Below are positions 22,143 through 31,228 of a stretch of 34,120 nt of DNA, piece by piece. Under the pieces are notes generated by a model. That model was not told the DNA's origin and did no database searches. It worked only from the letters and a program-made list of their open reading frames with translations. The DNA lies in contig NZ_LIPQ01000093.1 of the NCBI RefSeq assembly GCF_001418135.1, forward strand, positions 1-34,120, given 5' to 3'. Positions within the stretch are counted from its first letter, which is position 1, and each line of letters opens with the position of its first letter. This DNA comes from Streptomyces aureus. Lineage in GTDB: Bacteria; Actinomycetota; Actinomycetes; Streptomycetales; Streptomycetaceae. A program made the translations under genes and the position numbers.

Positions 22143-23529
22143 TCGCGTCAGCAAGCCGTACGAGATCGTCGAGCGGGCCCTGGAGCTGTCCCGTGCCGAC
22201 GGGTGTGTCGTCATCGCCGACGAGGAGTCCTCGGCCAATCTGCGCTGGGCGGGCAACGCGCTCACCACCAACGGTGTCACCCGCGGCCGTACGCTCACCG
22301 TGATCGCGACCGTGGACGGCGCGCAGGGCACCGCGTCCGGTGTCGTGTCCCGGTCCGCCGTGACCGTCGACGACCTGGAGCCCCTGGTGCGGGCCGCCGA
22401 GGCCGCCGCGCGTGCCGCCGGGCCCGCCGAGGACGCCCAGCCGCTGGTGACGGACGTGTCCTCGTCGCCCGACTTCACGGACGCGCCCGCGGAGACCTCC
22501 TCCGCCGTGTTCGCCGACTTCGCGCCGGCGCTGGGTGAGGCCTTCGCCCGCGCCCGGGCCGGCGGCCGTGAGCTCTACGGCTTCGCCAATCACGAGCTGA
22601 CCTCCACCTATCTGGGGACGTCCACGGGCCTGCGGCTCCGCCACGACCAGCCCAACGGCACCCTGGAGCTGAACGCCAAGTCCCCCGACCGCTCACGCTC
22701 CGCCTGGGCCGGCCGCTCGACGCGGGACTTCAAGGACGTCGACCCGGCGGCGCTCGACGCCGAGCTCGCGACCCGCCTCGGCTGGGCGGAGCGCCGGATC
22801 GAGCTGCCCGCCGGACGGTACGAGACGCTGCTGCCGCCGACGGCCGTGGCCGACCTGCTGATCTACCAGCTGTGGTCCTCCACGGCCCGGGACGCGGTCG
22901 AGGGCCGTACGGTCTTCTCCAAGCCCGGTGGCGGCACCCGGCTCGGCGAGACCCTGTCCCCGCTGCCGCTGACGCTGCGCAGCGACCCGAACGAGCCGGG
23001 CCTGGAGTCCGCGCCGTTCGTCATCGCGCACTCCTCGGGCGACGACTCCTCCGTCTTCGACAACGGTCTGCCGATCGCGCCGACGGACTGGGTGCGCGAC
23101 GGGAGGCTGGAGCGTCTGATCACCACCCGGCACACGGCGGAACTTACTCGCTTGCCGGTGGCTCCCGGAGCGGGGAACCTGATCCTGGACGGCGGCGGCG
23201 AGCGCTCCCTGGAGGAGATGGTCGCCTCGACGGAGCGCGGTCTGCTCCTCACCTGCCTCTGGTACATCCGCGAGGTCGACCCGGCGACGCTGTTGCTCAC
23301 CGGACTGACCCGGGACGGCGTCTACCTCGTCGAGAACGGCGAGGTGGTCGGCGAGGTGAACAACTTCCGGTTCAACGAGTCGCCGGTGGACCTGCTGTCG
23401 CGGGCCTCGGAGGCGGGCCGGACGGAGAAGACGCTGCCGCGCGAGTGGAGCGACTGGTTCACCCGGGCCGCGATGCCCGCCCTGCGGATCCCCGACTTCA
23501 ACATGAGCTCGGTCAGCAAGGGGGTCTGA
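22138..23529 (+). CDS. tldE: TldE/PmbA-type subunit (TldD/PmbA family)
   Basis: Non-catalytic partner of TldD that closes the proteolytic cavity. The 463-aa product has the PmbA-type N-terminal domain (ESSANLRWAGNALTTNG near 29-45) and the C-terminal half with PFVIAHSSGD and a terminal VGEVNNFRFNESPVDLL stretch. It lacks the HExxxH zinc motif, as expected for TldE; the corresponding region reads LLIYQLWSSTARDAVEG. ATG 22138 has AGGAGG 8 bases upstream, in the second copy of the junction duplication. No terminator separates it from tyrS, 53 bases downstream, but TAGACT at about 23536 may be a tyrS promoter. Confidence 0.92.
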   Translation: MSRVSKPYEIVERALELSRADGCVVIADEESSANLRWAGNALTTNGVTRGRTLTVIATVDGAQGTASGVVSRSAVTVDDLEPLVRAAEAAARAAGPAEDAQPLVTDVSSSPDFTDAPAETSSAVFADFAPALGEAFARARAGGRELYGFANHELTSTYLGTSTGLRLRHDQPNGTLELNAKSPDRSRSAWAGRSTRDFKDVDPAALDAELATRLGWAERRIELPAGRYETLLPPTAVADLLIYQLWSSTARDAVEGRTVFSKPGGGTRLGETLSPLPLTLRSDPNEPGLESAPFVIAHSSGDDSSVFDNGLPIAPTDWVRDGRLERLITTRHTAELTRLPVAPGAGNLILDGGGERSLEEMVASTERGLLLTCLWYIREVDPATLLLTGLTRDGVYLVENGEVVGEVNNFRFNESPVDLLSRASEAGRTEKTLPREWSDWFTRAAMPALRIPDFNMSSVSKGV

Positions 23530-23582
23530 CCCACCTAGACTGAGACGACCTTTCCCACCGGCATCACAAGGAGACGGACGAC

Positions 23583-24851
23583 GTGACCGACATCGTCGAC
23601 GAGCTGAAGTGGCGTGGGCTCTTCGCCCAGTCCACCGATGAGGACGCACTGCGCAAGGCTCTCGCGGACGGTCCCGTCACCTTCTATTGCGGTTTCGACC
23701 CCACCGCGGCCAGTCTCCACGTCGGCCACCTGGTCCAGGTCCTCACCGTCCGCCGGCTCCAGCGGGCCGGGCACCGGCCGCTGGCGCTGGTCGGCGGGGC
23801 CACCGGGCAGATCGGTGACCCGCGGCCGACGGCCGAGCGCACCCTGAACGACCCCGAGACGGTCGCGAACTGGGTGAACCGGCTGCGGACGCAGATCGAG
23901 CCGTTCCTCTCCTTCGAGGGGGAGAACGCCGCGGTCATGGTGAACAACCTGGACTGGACCGCCGGCATGTCGGCGATCGAGTTCCTGCGGGACATCGGCA
24001 AGCACTTCCGGGTCAACAAGATGCTGACCAAGGACTCCGTGGCCCGGCGTCTGGAGTCCGAGCAGGGCATCAGCTACACCGAGTTCAGCTACCAGCTGCT
24101 GCAGGCCATGGACTTCCTGGAGCTGTACCGCCGCTACGGCTGCACGCTCCAGCAGGGCGGCTCCGACCAGTGGGGCAACCTGGTGGCCGGCCTCGACCTG
24201 ATCCACCGCCTGGAGCCGGGCGTCGAGGCGCACGCGCTCGCGACCCCGTTGATGGTCAAGGCGGACGGCACCAAGTTCGGCAAGACCGAGAGCGGCGCCG
24301 TCTGGCTCGACCCGGAGATGACCACGCCGTACGCGTTCTACCAGTTCTGGCTGAACGTGGACGACCGGGACATCTCGACGTACATGCGGATCCTGTCCTT
24401 CAAGTCCCGCGAGGAGCTCGAGGAGCTGGAGCAGCAGACCGCCGAGCGTCCGCAGGCCCGCGCTGCGCAGCGCGCGCTGGCCGAGGAGCTGACCGCCCTG
24501 GTGCACGGCGCGGACCAGTGCGCGGCCGTCATCAACGCCTCCAAGGCGCTGTTCGGCCAGGGCGACCTGGCGGAGCTGGACGAGGCGACGCTGGCCGCCG
24601 CCCTGTCCGAGCTGCCGCACGCGCGGGTGACGGAGCTGGGTCAGGTCGTCGACCTGTTCACCGAGGTCGGTCTGGCCCCGAGCAAGTCGGGTGCCCGCCG
24701 TACGGTGAAGGAGGGCGGGGCGTACGTGAACAACGTCAAGGTCACCGCCGAGGACGCCGAGGTGTCCGCGGACGAGCTGCTGCACGGCCGCTGGCTGGTG
24801 CTGCGGCGCGGCAAGAAGAACCTGGCGGCGATCGAGTTCGCCGGCGCGTGA
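23583..24851 (+). CDS. tyrS: Tyrosyl-tRNA synthetase
   Basis: Class I aminoacyl-tRNA synthetase that charges tRNA-Tyr with tyrosine. The 422-aa product has [15 protein letters not shown] (35-49), containing the HIGH-type motif HVGH (46-49). The Tyr/tRNA contact region QGGSDQWGN follows, then the KMSKS-type loop KFGKT (231-235). A C-terminal S4 RNA-binding domain (about 355-420) has [17 protein letters not shown] 23583 has AAGGAG 8 bases before it. No T-box leader fits in the 53-base spacer. A long hairpin terminator follows. From the KFGKT loop it is of the KMSKS-variant TyrRS group common in actinobacteria. Confidence 0.97.
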   Translation: MTDIVDELKWRGLFAQSTDEDALRKALADGPVTFYCGFDPTAASLHVGHLVQVLTVRRLQRAGHRPLALVGGATGQIGDPRPTAERTLNDPETVANWVNRLRTQIEPFLSFEGENAAVMVNNLDWTAGMSAIEFLRDIGKHFRVNKMLTKDSVARRLESEQGISYTEFSYQLLQAMDFLELYRRYGCTLQQGGSDQWGNLVAGLDLIHRLEPGVEAHALATPLMVKADGTKFGKTESGAVWLDPEMTTPYAFYQFWLNVDDRDISTYMRILSFKSREELEELEQQTAERPQARAAQRALAEELTALVHGADQCAAVINASKALFGQGDLAELDEATLAAALSELPHARVTELGQVVDLFTEVGLAPSKSGARRTVKEGGAYVNNVKVTAEDAEVSADELLHGRWLVLRRGKKNLAAIEFAGA

Positions 24852-24875
24852 TCCCGTAGCACCGCACGGACATGC

Positions 24876-24920
24876 CGGGAGGCCCGGTACGGCACCTCAG
24901 GTGCCGTACCGGGCCTCCCG
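24876..24920. terminator. Bidirectional hairpin terminator after tyrS
   Basis: A 21-bp perfect stem (24876-24896 with 24900-24920) with a 3-base loop sits between tyrS and the convergent GlsB-like gene. Confidence 0.92.
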
Positions 24921-24934
24921 TGTTCCCGTGGGCG

Positions 24935-25210
24935 CTAGGCCCGCTGTCTGTTGCCCTTGACCGAGGCCCAGAGCATGTCGCCCACCCCGACCACGGCGAC
25001 GGCGCCGAGCAGCTGGAGAAGGTGGCGGGTCCAGTCGATGCCCTTGGTCTCGTTGACACCGATCCAGGTCGCGACGGCGTTGCCGAGGACGCTGCCGAGA
25101 ATGCCGAACACGGTGGTCAGCCAGAGCGGGATCTGCTGCTTCCCGGGCAGGATCGCCTTCGCGATCAGGCCCAGGACGAATCCCACGATGATCGCCCACA
25201 ACCAACTCAT
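24935..25210 (-). CDS. GlsB/YeaQ/YmgE family membrane protein
   Basis: Small integral membrane protein of the transglycosylase-associated/GlsB stress family; role unknown, often stress-induced. The 91-aa product has three hydrophobic segments: MSWLWAIIVGFVLGLIAKAI, LTTVFGILGSVLGNAVATWIG, and LLQLLGAVAVVGVGDML, with conserved Gly-x-x-Gly packing motifs. ATG 25210 has AAGGAGG 5 bases upstream, a very good site, so the longer in-frame extension to 25417 is not used. It converges with tyrS on the shared terminator. I saw no convincing sigma-B-type promoter in the 169 bases up to the divergent DUF3099 gene. Confidence 0.9.
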   Translation of the reverse strand: MSWLWAIIVGFVLGLIAKAILPGKQQIPLWLTTVFGILGSVLGNAVATWIGVNETKGIDWTRHLLQLLGAVAVVGVGDMLWASVKGNRQRA

Positions 25211-25379
25211 CGTCGCCTCCTTGTACGCATGTGCGCCCAGTCTCGGCCCCTCCGTCATACGACGCATGTCGGACAGCGCCATACGTGCCCCGGTCTCGTC
25301 GGCGTGGCGGGGCGGGCGTACCGTGGAAAGAGGTCCGGACCTGGGAGAGTCCGGCGCGACCGGTGGGTGGTGAACGGCG

Positions 25380-25712
25380 ATGTCGAAGCGAGGCGGGAGC
25401 GAGGTCTTCCGGATCACGGGGGCCCGGCAGGGGCTCGCGGACGACGTCCGGGGGCGGCAGCGGCGCTACGTCATCTCGATGACGGTCAGGACCCTGTCGG
25501 TGATCGCGGCCGCGGTGCTGTGGAACGTCGAGCGGCACGTGGCGATCGTGGCACTCGCCCTGGGCATACTGCTCCCCTATGTCGCGGTGGTCATCGCGAA
25601 CGCGGGGCGTGAGACGGCTCCGTCCCTTCCCTCCACCTTCGTCCCCACTCCGGTACGGCCCGCGCTCGATGGCGCGAAGGCCTCTGCGGACGGGGACACG
25701 GAGCGACCGTAA
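25380..25712 (+). CDS. DUF3099 family membrane protein
   Basis: Actinobacterial small membrane protein of unknown function. The 110-aa product carries the DUF3099 pattern ITGARQGLADDVRGRQRRY (12-30), followed by two membrane helices (about 32-48 and 53-72) and a Pro/Thr/Ala-rich hydrophilic tail. The tail has no structure that I can identify. ATG 25380 has only a weak GGTGGTGA upstream. The gene diverges from the GlsB-like gene. Downstream 25713-25906 contains no gene; it includes the likely promoter of the next small gene. Confidence 0.88.
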   Translation: MSKRGGSEVFRITGARQGLADDVRGRQRRYVISMTVRTLSVIAAAVLWNVERHVAIVALALGILLPYVAVVIANAGRETAPSLPSTFVPTPVRPALDGAKASADGDTERP

Positions 25713-25906
25713 GGCCGGAACCGATCACGGACAGTGGCCGGAAAGCTCAAGAAAAGCTCAGATCAATCGTGAAGTTCCGGTGCACCACACCCTATGTGCC
25801 GTGACATACTGCCTACGCGCTCCGCATCCCCCGTCGGAGCGACGGACCGATGCCGGGCAGCTCCCCCCGTGGCTGCTCGGCATCGCCCTTGCTGGACAAT
25901 GATCAG

Positions 25907-26122
25907 GTGAGCGAAGAGAAGCCGATCTGTTCCGCCAAGGGCTGCCGCGCCGACGCCGTCTGGGTGCTCGCGTGGAACAACCCCAAGCTGCACACGCCCG
26001 AGCGTCGCAAGACGTGGCTCGCGTGCGAAGAGCACCGGGAGCATCTGTCCCAGTTCCTGGGTGTACGGGGTTTCCTCAAGGACGTCGTGCCGCTGGCCGA
26101 CTGGGAGTCCTCCGAGGCCTGA
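25907..26122 (+). CDS. Small zinc-ribbon-like protein (often mislabelled acetone carboxylase)
   Basis: A 71-aa soluble protein with MSEEKPICSAKGC, WNNPKLHTPERRKTW (23-37) and LACEEHREHL (38-47). Cys8-x4-Cys13 and Cys40-x2-His43 (with His46) look like a small zinc-binding site. Databases, as I recall, label this actinobacterial family acetone carboxylase, but a 71-residue protein cannot be that multi-subunit enzyme. GTG 25907 has no ribosome site; GACAAT lies 6 bases upstream, so it may be leaderless. A longer in-frame ATG at 25850 would add a low-similarity N-terminus. It converges with moaA with 36 bases between. Function unknown. Confidence 0.8.
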   Translation: MSEEKPICSAKGCRADAVWVLAWNNPKLHTPERRKTWLACEEHREHLSQFLGVRGFLKDVVPLADWESSEA

Positions 26123-26158
26123 TCCGACAGACGGACCCCCGGCCCGAGGACTCCCCGC

Positions 26159-27148
26159 TCAGCCGCCGATCGCCGACATCGGGCGGTCGGGCTGGAGGAA
26201 CTCCGGGTCGTCGAGGCCGGAGCCGGCCTTCTTGCCCCACATCGCCTTCCGCCAGAGCTCCGCGACCTCCGCGTCGGAGGCGTCCGAGCGGAGCGTGGCC
26301 CGCAGGTCGGTCTCCTCGGTGGCGAACAGACAGGTGCGCACCTGGCCGTCGGCAGTGAGCCGGGTGCGGTCGCAGGCCCGGCAGAACGGCCGGGTGACGG
26401 AGGCGATGACGCCGACCGTGTGCGGTCCGCCGTCCACGACCCAGCGCTCGGCGGGTGCCGAGCCCCGCTCGTCGGCGCCTTCCGGCGTCAGGGTGAAGCG
26501 GGTGCGCAGGGACTCCAGGATGTCCCCGGCGGTGATCATGCCGTCGCGCTTCCAGCCGTGCTGGGCGTCCAGCGGCATCTGCTCGATGAAGCGGAGCTCG
26601 TAACCCTCGGCGACCGCCCAGGCGAGCAGGTCGGGGGCCTCGTCGGCGTTGAGCCCGGGCATGAGGACGGCGTTGACCTTGACCGGGGTGAGGCCGGCGT
26701 CGCGGGCGGCGGCCATGCCGTCGAGGACGTCCTGGTGACGGTCCCGCCGGGTGAGGGTCTTGAAGACCTCGGGGCGCAGGGTGTCCAGGGAGACGTTGAC
26801 CCGGTCGAGACCGGCGGCCTTCAGGGCGGCGGCGGTGCGCTTCAGACCGATGCCGTTGGTGGTGAGGGACATCCGGGGGCGCGGCTCCAGGGCCGCGCAG
26901 CGCTCGACGATGCCGACGAGGCCGGGACGGAGCAGGGGCTCGCCGCCGGTGAAGCGGACCTCGGTGACGCCGAGGTCGGTGACGGCGATGCGGATCAGCC
27001 GGACGATCTCGTCGTCGGTGAGCAGATCCGGCTTCGCGAGCCACTGGAGGCCCTCTTCCGGCATGCAGTACGTGCAGCGGAGATTACAGCGGTCGGTGAG
27101 CGAGACGCGCAGGTCGGTGGCCACCCGGCCATAGGTGTCGATGAGCAC
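26159..27148 (-). CDS. moaA: GTP 3',8-cyclase (molybdenum cofactor biosynthesis MoaA)
   Basis: Radical-SAM enzyme that, with MoaC, makes cyclic pyranopterin from GTP, the first molybdopterin step. The 329-aa product has the N-terminal 4Fe-4S motif CNLRCTYC (Cys21, Cys25, Cys28), FTGGEPL (67-73), and a second C-terminal cluster motif with Cys256, Cys259 (CRACDRTRL) and Cys273 (RTCLF). It ends in Gly-Gly (328-329), the conserved C-terminus needed for GTP activation. GTG 27148 has GGAGGGG 8 bases upstream. No other mo-genes are adjacent. The 166-base upstream gap holds the symporter terminator; no molybdenum riboswitch is apparent. Confidence 0.96.
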   Translation of the reverse strand: MLIDTYGRVATDLRVSLTDRCNLRCTYCMPEEGLQWLAKPDLLTDDEIVRLIRIAVTDLGVTEVRFTGGEPLLRPGLVGIVERCAALEPRPRMSLTTNGIGLKRTAAALKAAGLDRVNVSLDTLRPEVFKTLTRRDRHQDVLDGMAAARDAGLTPVKVNAVLMPGLNADEAPDLLAWAVAEGYELRFIEQMPLDAQHGWKRDGMITAGDILESLRTRFTLTPEGADERGSAPAERWVVDGGPHTVGVIASVTRPFCRACDRTRLTADGQVRTCLFATEETDLRATLRSDASDAEVAELWRKAMWGKKAGSGLDDPEFLQPDRPMSAIGG

Positions 27149-27241
27149 TGTGGGCCCCCTCCCCGTCGTTGCGGTTGCGTGTGGTTCGAGCCTACGTGAG
27201 CGGGCGGCCCACGAGCAGGGCAGATTGTCACGAGGACCGAA

Positions 27242-27275
27242 GCGGCCGCGTCGTAGAACTCTACGACGCGGCCGC
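27242..27275 (-). terminator. Terminator after the symporter operon
   Basis: GCGGCCGCGTCGTAGA (27242-27257) pairs perfectly with TCTACGACGCGGCCGC (27260-27275); the effective loop is 2-4 bases. It lies 40 bases beyond the symporter stop codon. Confidence 0.85.
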
Positions 27276-27314
27276 CCGGGGATCGCGGACCGTATACGGT
27301 CGACTGCGCTCCGG

Positions 27315-28955
27315 TCAGTGCTTGACCGCGGCGGCGACCCCGACCCCGGTGAGGGACTTGACCTCCAGCTCCGCGTACTTGCCGGCGTCCGGCTCCTCCT
27401 TGGAGAAGAGGGAGCCGAGCCAGCCGAGGAGGAAGCCCAGCGGGATCGAGACGAGGCCGGGGTTCTCCAGCGGGAACCAGTGGAAGTCCACGCCCTTGAA
27501 CATCGAGGCCGGGCCGCCGGAGACGACCGGGGAGAAGAGGACGAGGACGACGGAGGAGATCAGTCCGCCGTAGATCGACCAGAGCGCGCCCTGGGTGGTG
27601 AACCTCTTCCAGAACAGCGAGTAGAGGATCGTCGGCAGGTTGGCCGAGGCGGCGACCGCGAAGGCGAGGGCGACCAGACCGGCGACGTTGAGGTCGCGGG
27701 CGAGTGCGCCGAGTGCGATCGAGACGATGCCGATGAGGACGGTGGACCAGCGGGCGGCCCGCATCTCCTCCTTCTCGGTGGCCTTCCCGCGCTTGATCAC
27801 GTTCGCGTAGATGTCGTGCGCGAAGGACGAGGACGAGGCCAGGGTCAGTCCGGCGACCACGGCCAGGATGGTGGCGAAGGCGACGGCGGAGATGACGGCG
27901 AGGAGGATCGCGCCGCCGGTGGAGCCGGAGCCGCCGCCGACCTCCAGGGCGGTGAGCGGGGCCGCGGTGTTGCCCGCCTTGTTGGACGCCTTGATGGTGT
28001 CGCCGCTGAGCAGGGCGGCGGCGCCGAAGCCGAGGACGATCGTCATCAGGTAGAACCCGCCGATGATGCCGATGGCCCAGTTGACCGACTTACGGGCGGC
28101 CTTGGCGGTCGGCACCGTGTAGAAGCGGATCAGGATGTGCGGCAGACCGGCGGTGCCGAGGACGAGGGCGATGCCGAGGGAGAGGAAGTCCAGCTTCGAG
28201 AGGGCGCTGACGCCGTACTTGAGGCCGGGCTCCAGGAAGGCGTCGCCCTTGCCGCTGTTGGTGGCGGCGGCACCGAGCAGCTGCGAGAGGTTGAAGTCGA
28301 ACTTCAGCAGGATGAGGAAGGTGATGAGGAGGGTGCCCGCGATGAGCAGGACGGCCTTCACCATCTGCACCCAGGTGGTGCCCTTCATGCCGCCGATCGT
28401 CACGTAGACGATCATCAGGACGCCGACGAGGGCGACGATCGCGATCTTGCCGCCGTCGCTGGTGATGCCGAGCAGCAGCGAGACGAGCACGCCCGCGCCC
28501 GCCATCTGCGCGAGCAGGTAGAAGATCGAGACGACGATGGTGGAGGTGCCCGCAGCGGTACGGACGGGCCGCTGGCGCATCCGGTAGGCGAGGACGTCGC
28601 CCATCGTGAACCGGCCGGAGTTGCGCAGCGGTTCGGCGACCAGGAGCAGCGCGACGAGCCAGGCGACCAGGAAGCCGATCGAGTACAGGAAGCCGTCGTA
28701 GCCGTAGAGGGCGATGGCGCCGCTGATGCCGAGGAAGGACGCGGCGGACATGTAGTCGCCGGAGATCGCGAGGCCGTTCTGGAAGCCGGTGAACTGACCG
28801 CCGCCGGCGTAGAAGTCGGCGGCGCTGCGGGTCTGGCGGCCGGCCCAGACGGTGATGATCAGGGTCGCGACGACGAAGGCGCCGAAGAGGGCGATGATCA
28901 GCGGTCGGTGCTCGCTGGTGGCGTTGCCCGCCGCCAGCAGGACGGGGGTGCTCAT
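27315..28955 (-). CDS. Sodium:solute symporter, acetate-permease (ActP) like
   Basis: SSS-family secondary transporter that takes up a monocarboxylate with sodium; ActP carries acetate. The 546-aa product has about 13 membrane helices. Residues about 59-79 read GLAISGDYMSAASFLGISGA, the ActP/SSS signature around the sodium site, and GRFTMGDVLAYRM follows near residue 115. In the middle FDFNLSQLLGAAATN is a long outer loop. It follows the DUF485 gene with a 4-base overlap (28952-28955), the standard DUF485/ActP operon. Start MSTPVLLAAG. Which acid it carries is not determined. Confidence 0.93.
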   Translation of the reverse strand: MSTPVLLAAGNATSEHRPLIIALFGAFVVATLIITVWAGRQTRSAADFYAGGGQFTGFQNGLAISGDYMSAASFLGISGAIALYGYDGFLYSIGFLVAWLVALLLVAEPLRNSGRFTMGDVLAYRMRQRPVRTAAGTSTIVVSIFYLLAQMAGAGVLVSLLLGITSDGGKIAIVALVGVLMIVYVTIGGMKGTTWVQMVKAVLLIAGTLLITFLILLKFDFNLSQLLGAAATNSGKGDAFLEPGLKYGVSALSKLDFLSLGIALVLGTAGLPHILIRFYTVPTAKAARKSVNWAIGIIGGFYLMTIVLGFGAAALLSGDTIKASNKAGNTAAPLTALEVGGGSGSTGGAILLAVISAVAFATILAVVAGLTLASSSSFAHDIYANVIKRGKATEKEEMRAARWSTVLIGIVSIALGALARDLNVAGLVALAFAVAASANLPTILYSLFWKRFTTQGALWSIYGGLISSVVLVLFSPVVSGGPASMFKGVDFHWFPLENPGLVSIPLGFLLGWLGSLFSKEEPDAGKYAELEVKSLTGVGVAAAVKH

Positions 28956-29326
28956 GCGTCGCCCTCCATGCGCTTTCTGATGGCGTCGGACTGGGGGTCG
29001 AGCCGGTTCGCCGCGTGCCGCGAGTAGAGCCAGGCGATGAGGAAGGTGGTGGCGAACTGGCCGAGGCCGAGGACGAGGGCCACGTTGATGTTGCCGAAGA
29101 CCTTGGTCCCCATGAAGCCGCCCGCGTAGTTGGAGAGCAGCACGTACAGCAGGTACCAGGCGATGAAGGCCAGGGTGAGCGGGAAGGCGAAGGAGCGGTA
29201 CGTACGGCGCAGTTCGCCGAACTCAGCGCCCTCCTGCACCTCGACGAACTGTTCCGTCGTGGGCGTTACGGGAGCGGATGCGGCCTCCGTCCCGTTTCTG
29301 GGCGGCGGCGGTGCTTCGGTAGCCAC
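28952..29326 (-). CDS. DUF485 family membrane protein
   Basis: Small inner-membrane partner usually encoded just before ActP-type symporters. The 124-aa product has a Pro/Thr/Glu-rich cytosolic N-terminus (about 1-35), then the DUF485 domain with FGELRRTYRSFAFPLTLAF and two helices (about 47-66 and 80-100), with FLIAWLYSRHAANRLDP as the conserved C-terminal edge. GTG 29326 is chosen over ATG 29365 because GAGGAG lies 5 bases before GTG, inside the longer frame. It is translationally coupled to the symporter. Promoter lies in the 234-base gap to the divergent protease gene. Confidence 0.9.
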   Translation of the reverse strand: MATEAPPPPRNGTEAASAPVTPTTEQFVEVQEGAEFGELRRTYRSFAFPLTLAFIAWYLLYVLLSNYAGGFMGTKVFGNINVALVLGLGQFATTFLIAWLYSRHAANRLDPQSDAIRKRMEGDA

Positions 29327-29500
29327 GGAATCTCCTCGTGACGCGGGGACGGACGGCATGGTCAAGGGGGCCTCACCAGGGGTGCGGGATCCGGGGCTCC
29401 GGGTGGAGCCCCTCCCCTGACCAACGGCACGGAGCGGACCGGGAAGTGGTTCACACGAGAGATTTCTTCGGTCAGATCTTCATGAAGTCTTCTCAACTCA

Positions 29501-29530
29501 TTGAACGGCATGGAAGATCAGCGATAGCTT
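29501..29530 (+). promoter_or_regulatory. Promoter of the secreted protease gene
   Basis: TTGAAC (29501-29506) and TAGCTT (29525-29530) are 18 bases apart, giving a start near 29537 and a leader of about 63 bases. An inverted repeat, CTGCCTGCGCG and CGCGCGCGGGCAG with one mismatch, lies in the leader at about 29546-29575. Confidence 0.5.
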
Positions 29531-29599
29531 CACTCGTCATGCACCTGCCTGCGCGTAAACCCGCGCGCGGGCAGTACATACGGATGATGTGGAGAACCC

Positions 29600-31138
29600 A
29601 TGGCTCATCTGGGATCGAGGCGCGGCCGAGCTCTTGCTCTGCCGGTTGGTCTCGCGCTCACGGCCTCGCTCGGCTTCCTTCCCTCCGGCGCCGCCTCCGC
29701 CGCGGAACTGAGTGACGCACCGGCGGCGACGGTGGTGACGAACGGCCCGAAGCTGACGTACGTCGTGAACGTCGCGGGTGGCCGCTGGACCGCCGCCTCG
29801 GTGAAGAAGGCGATCGCCGCCGCGGGCGGCGAGGTGGTCATCTCGTACGACCAGATAGGCGTGATAGTCGTCCACTCGCAGAACCCCGAGTTCGCGAAGA
29901 CGATCCGTCAGGCCCGCGGTGTGGTGTCGGCCGGTGCGACCCGTACCGCCCCGCTCTCCGCGCAGACCGACAACTCGGTCGGCGAGGGCACCCAGGAGCT
30001 GTCCGCGGCCGAGGCCAAGGCCGCCACGGCCCGGGCGACCGACGAGCAGGACGCGCTGGAGCCCCTGCAGTGGGACCTTCCGGCGATCAAGGCGGACAAG
30101 GCCCACCAGAAGACGCTGGGCAGCAAGCGCGTGACCGTCGCCGTCATCGACACGGGCGTCGACGACACGCACCCGGACCTGGCGCCGAACTTCGACGTCA
30201 AGGCCTCCGCCAACTGCGTGTCCGGCAAGCCGGACACCACGGCCGGCTCGTGGCGCCCCAACCCGGGCGAGAGCGACCACGGCACCCACGTCGCCGGTAC
30301 GATCGCGGCCGCCAAGAACGGCATCGGCATCACCGGTGTCGCCCCGGGCGTCAAGGTCTCCGGCATCAAGGTGTCCACCCCGGACGGCTTCTTCTACACC
30401 GAGGCCGTCGTCTGCGGCTTCATGTGGGCGGCCGAGCAGGGCGTCGAGATCACGAACAACAGCTACTACACCGACCCGTGGATGTTCGCCTGCAAGAACG
30501 ACGAGGACCAGAAGGCCCTCATCGAGGCGGTCACCCGTGCGACCCGCTACGCGGAGCACAAGGGCACGGTCAACGTCGCGGCGGCCGGCAACTCGAAGTT
30601 CGACCTCGCGGCCGACTCGATCGTCGACAACAGCAGCCCGAACGACACCACTCCGGGCGACCGGGTCATCGACCCGAAGGAGTGCCTGGACTACCCGGCC
30701 ATGCTGCCGGGTGTCGTGACGGTCTCCGCGACCGGAGCCAAGGACCTCAAGGCGTCCTACTCCAACTACGGTCTCGGCGTGATCGACGTCTCCGCCCCCG
30801 GCGGTGACCGCACCGAGTACCAGACGCCGGACGCCCCGGCGGTCAACGGCCGCATCCTGTCGACCACGGTCAACGGCGGCTACAACTACAAGGCCGGTAC
30901 GTCGATGGCGGCGCCGCACGCGGCGGGCGTCCTGGCGCTCATCAAGTCGACGCACCCCTACGCGAGCCCGGCGGCCCTCAAGGCGCTGCTCTACGCGCAG
31001 GCCGACGACCGCGCCTGCACCAACCCGTACGACATCGAGGGCGACGGCAAGATCGACGCCGTCTGCGAGGGTGGCAAGAACAAGAACGGCTTCTACGGGG
31101 CCGGTCTGATCGACGCGCTGGACGCCGTCCGCCGCTAG
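29600..31138 (+). CDS. Secreted S8 (subtilisin-like) serine protease
   Basis: Extracellular endopeptidase made as a pre-proenzyme. The 512-aa product has a signal peptide (MAHLGSRRGRALALPVG, cleavage after ASA near 34), an inhibitor-I9-like propeptide (about 40-150), and a catalytic domain: Asp184 (VIDTGVDDTHPDL), His227 (SDHGTHVAGT), oxyanion Asn331 (AAAGN) and Ser435 (GTSMAAPHAAG). Cys206, Cys272, Cys298, Cys362, Cys473 and Cys489 could form disulfides. Residues 478-486 read DIEGDGKID, an EF-hand-like calcium loop near the C-terminus. No sortase or lipid anchor is seen. ATG 29600 has GGAGA upstream; a hairpin terminator follows. Confidence 0.95.
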   Translation: MAHLGSRRGRALALPVGLALTASLGFLPSGAASAAELSDAPAATVVTNGPKLTYVVNVAGGRWTAASVKKAIAAAGGEVVISYDQIGVIVVHSQNPEFAKTIRQARGVVSAGATRTAPLSAQTDNSVGEGTQELSAAEAKAATARATDEQDALEPLQWDLPAIKADKAHQKTLGSKRVTVAVIDTGVDDTHPDLAPNFDVKASANCVSGKPDTTAGSWRPNPGESDHGTHVAGTIAAAKNGIGITGVAPGVKVSGIKVSTPDGFFYTEAVVCGFMWAAEQGVEITNNSYYTDPWMFACKNDEDQKALIEAVTRATRYAEHKGTVNVAAAGNSKFDLAADSIVDNSSPNDTTPGDRVIDPKECLDYPAMLPGVVTVSATGAKDLKASYSNYGLGVIDVSAPGGDRTEYQTPDAPAVNGRILSTTVNGGYNYKAGTSMAAPHAAGVLALIKSTHPYASPAALKALLYAQADDRACTNPYDIEGDGKIDAVCEGGKNKNGFYGAGLIDALDAVRR

Positions 31139-31156
31139 TCGACGAGTGAGTGAGCG

Positions 31157-31190
31157 AGGGCCCTGGTGCGGTGTGCCGCACCGGGGCCCT
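31157..31190 (+). terminator. Terminator after the protease gene
   Basis: AGGGCCCTGGTGCGG (31157-31171) pairs with CCGCACCGGGGCCCT (31176-31190), 15 bp with one G-U pair and a 4-base loop. Confidence 0.85.
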
Positions 31191-31228
31191 TCGCATGTCC
31201 CGTGGCACCGAGTGCCATAGTGCGGTCC

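Noticed and set aside
23530..23582. T-box leader before tyrS
   Set aside because: The gap is only 53 bases, far too short for a T-box, and shows no specifier or antiterminator features.
25211..25379. Stress sigma-factor (SigB-type) promoter for the GlsB-like gene
   Set aside because: I looked for GTTT-N14-16-GGGTAT in the gap and saw no convincing match.
27149..27314. Molybdenum-cofactor riboswitch upstream of moaA
   Set aside because: Most of the gap is occupied by the symporter terminator; no conserved Moco motif is visible.
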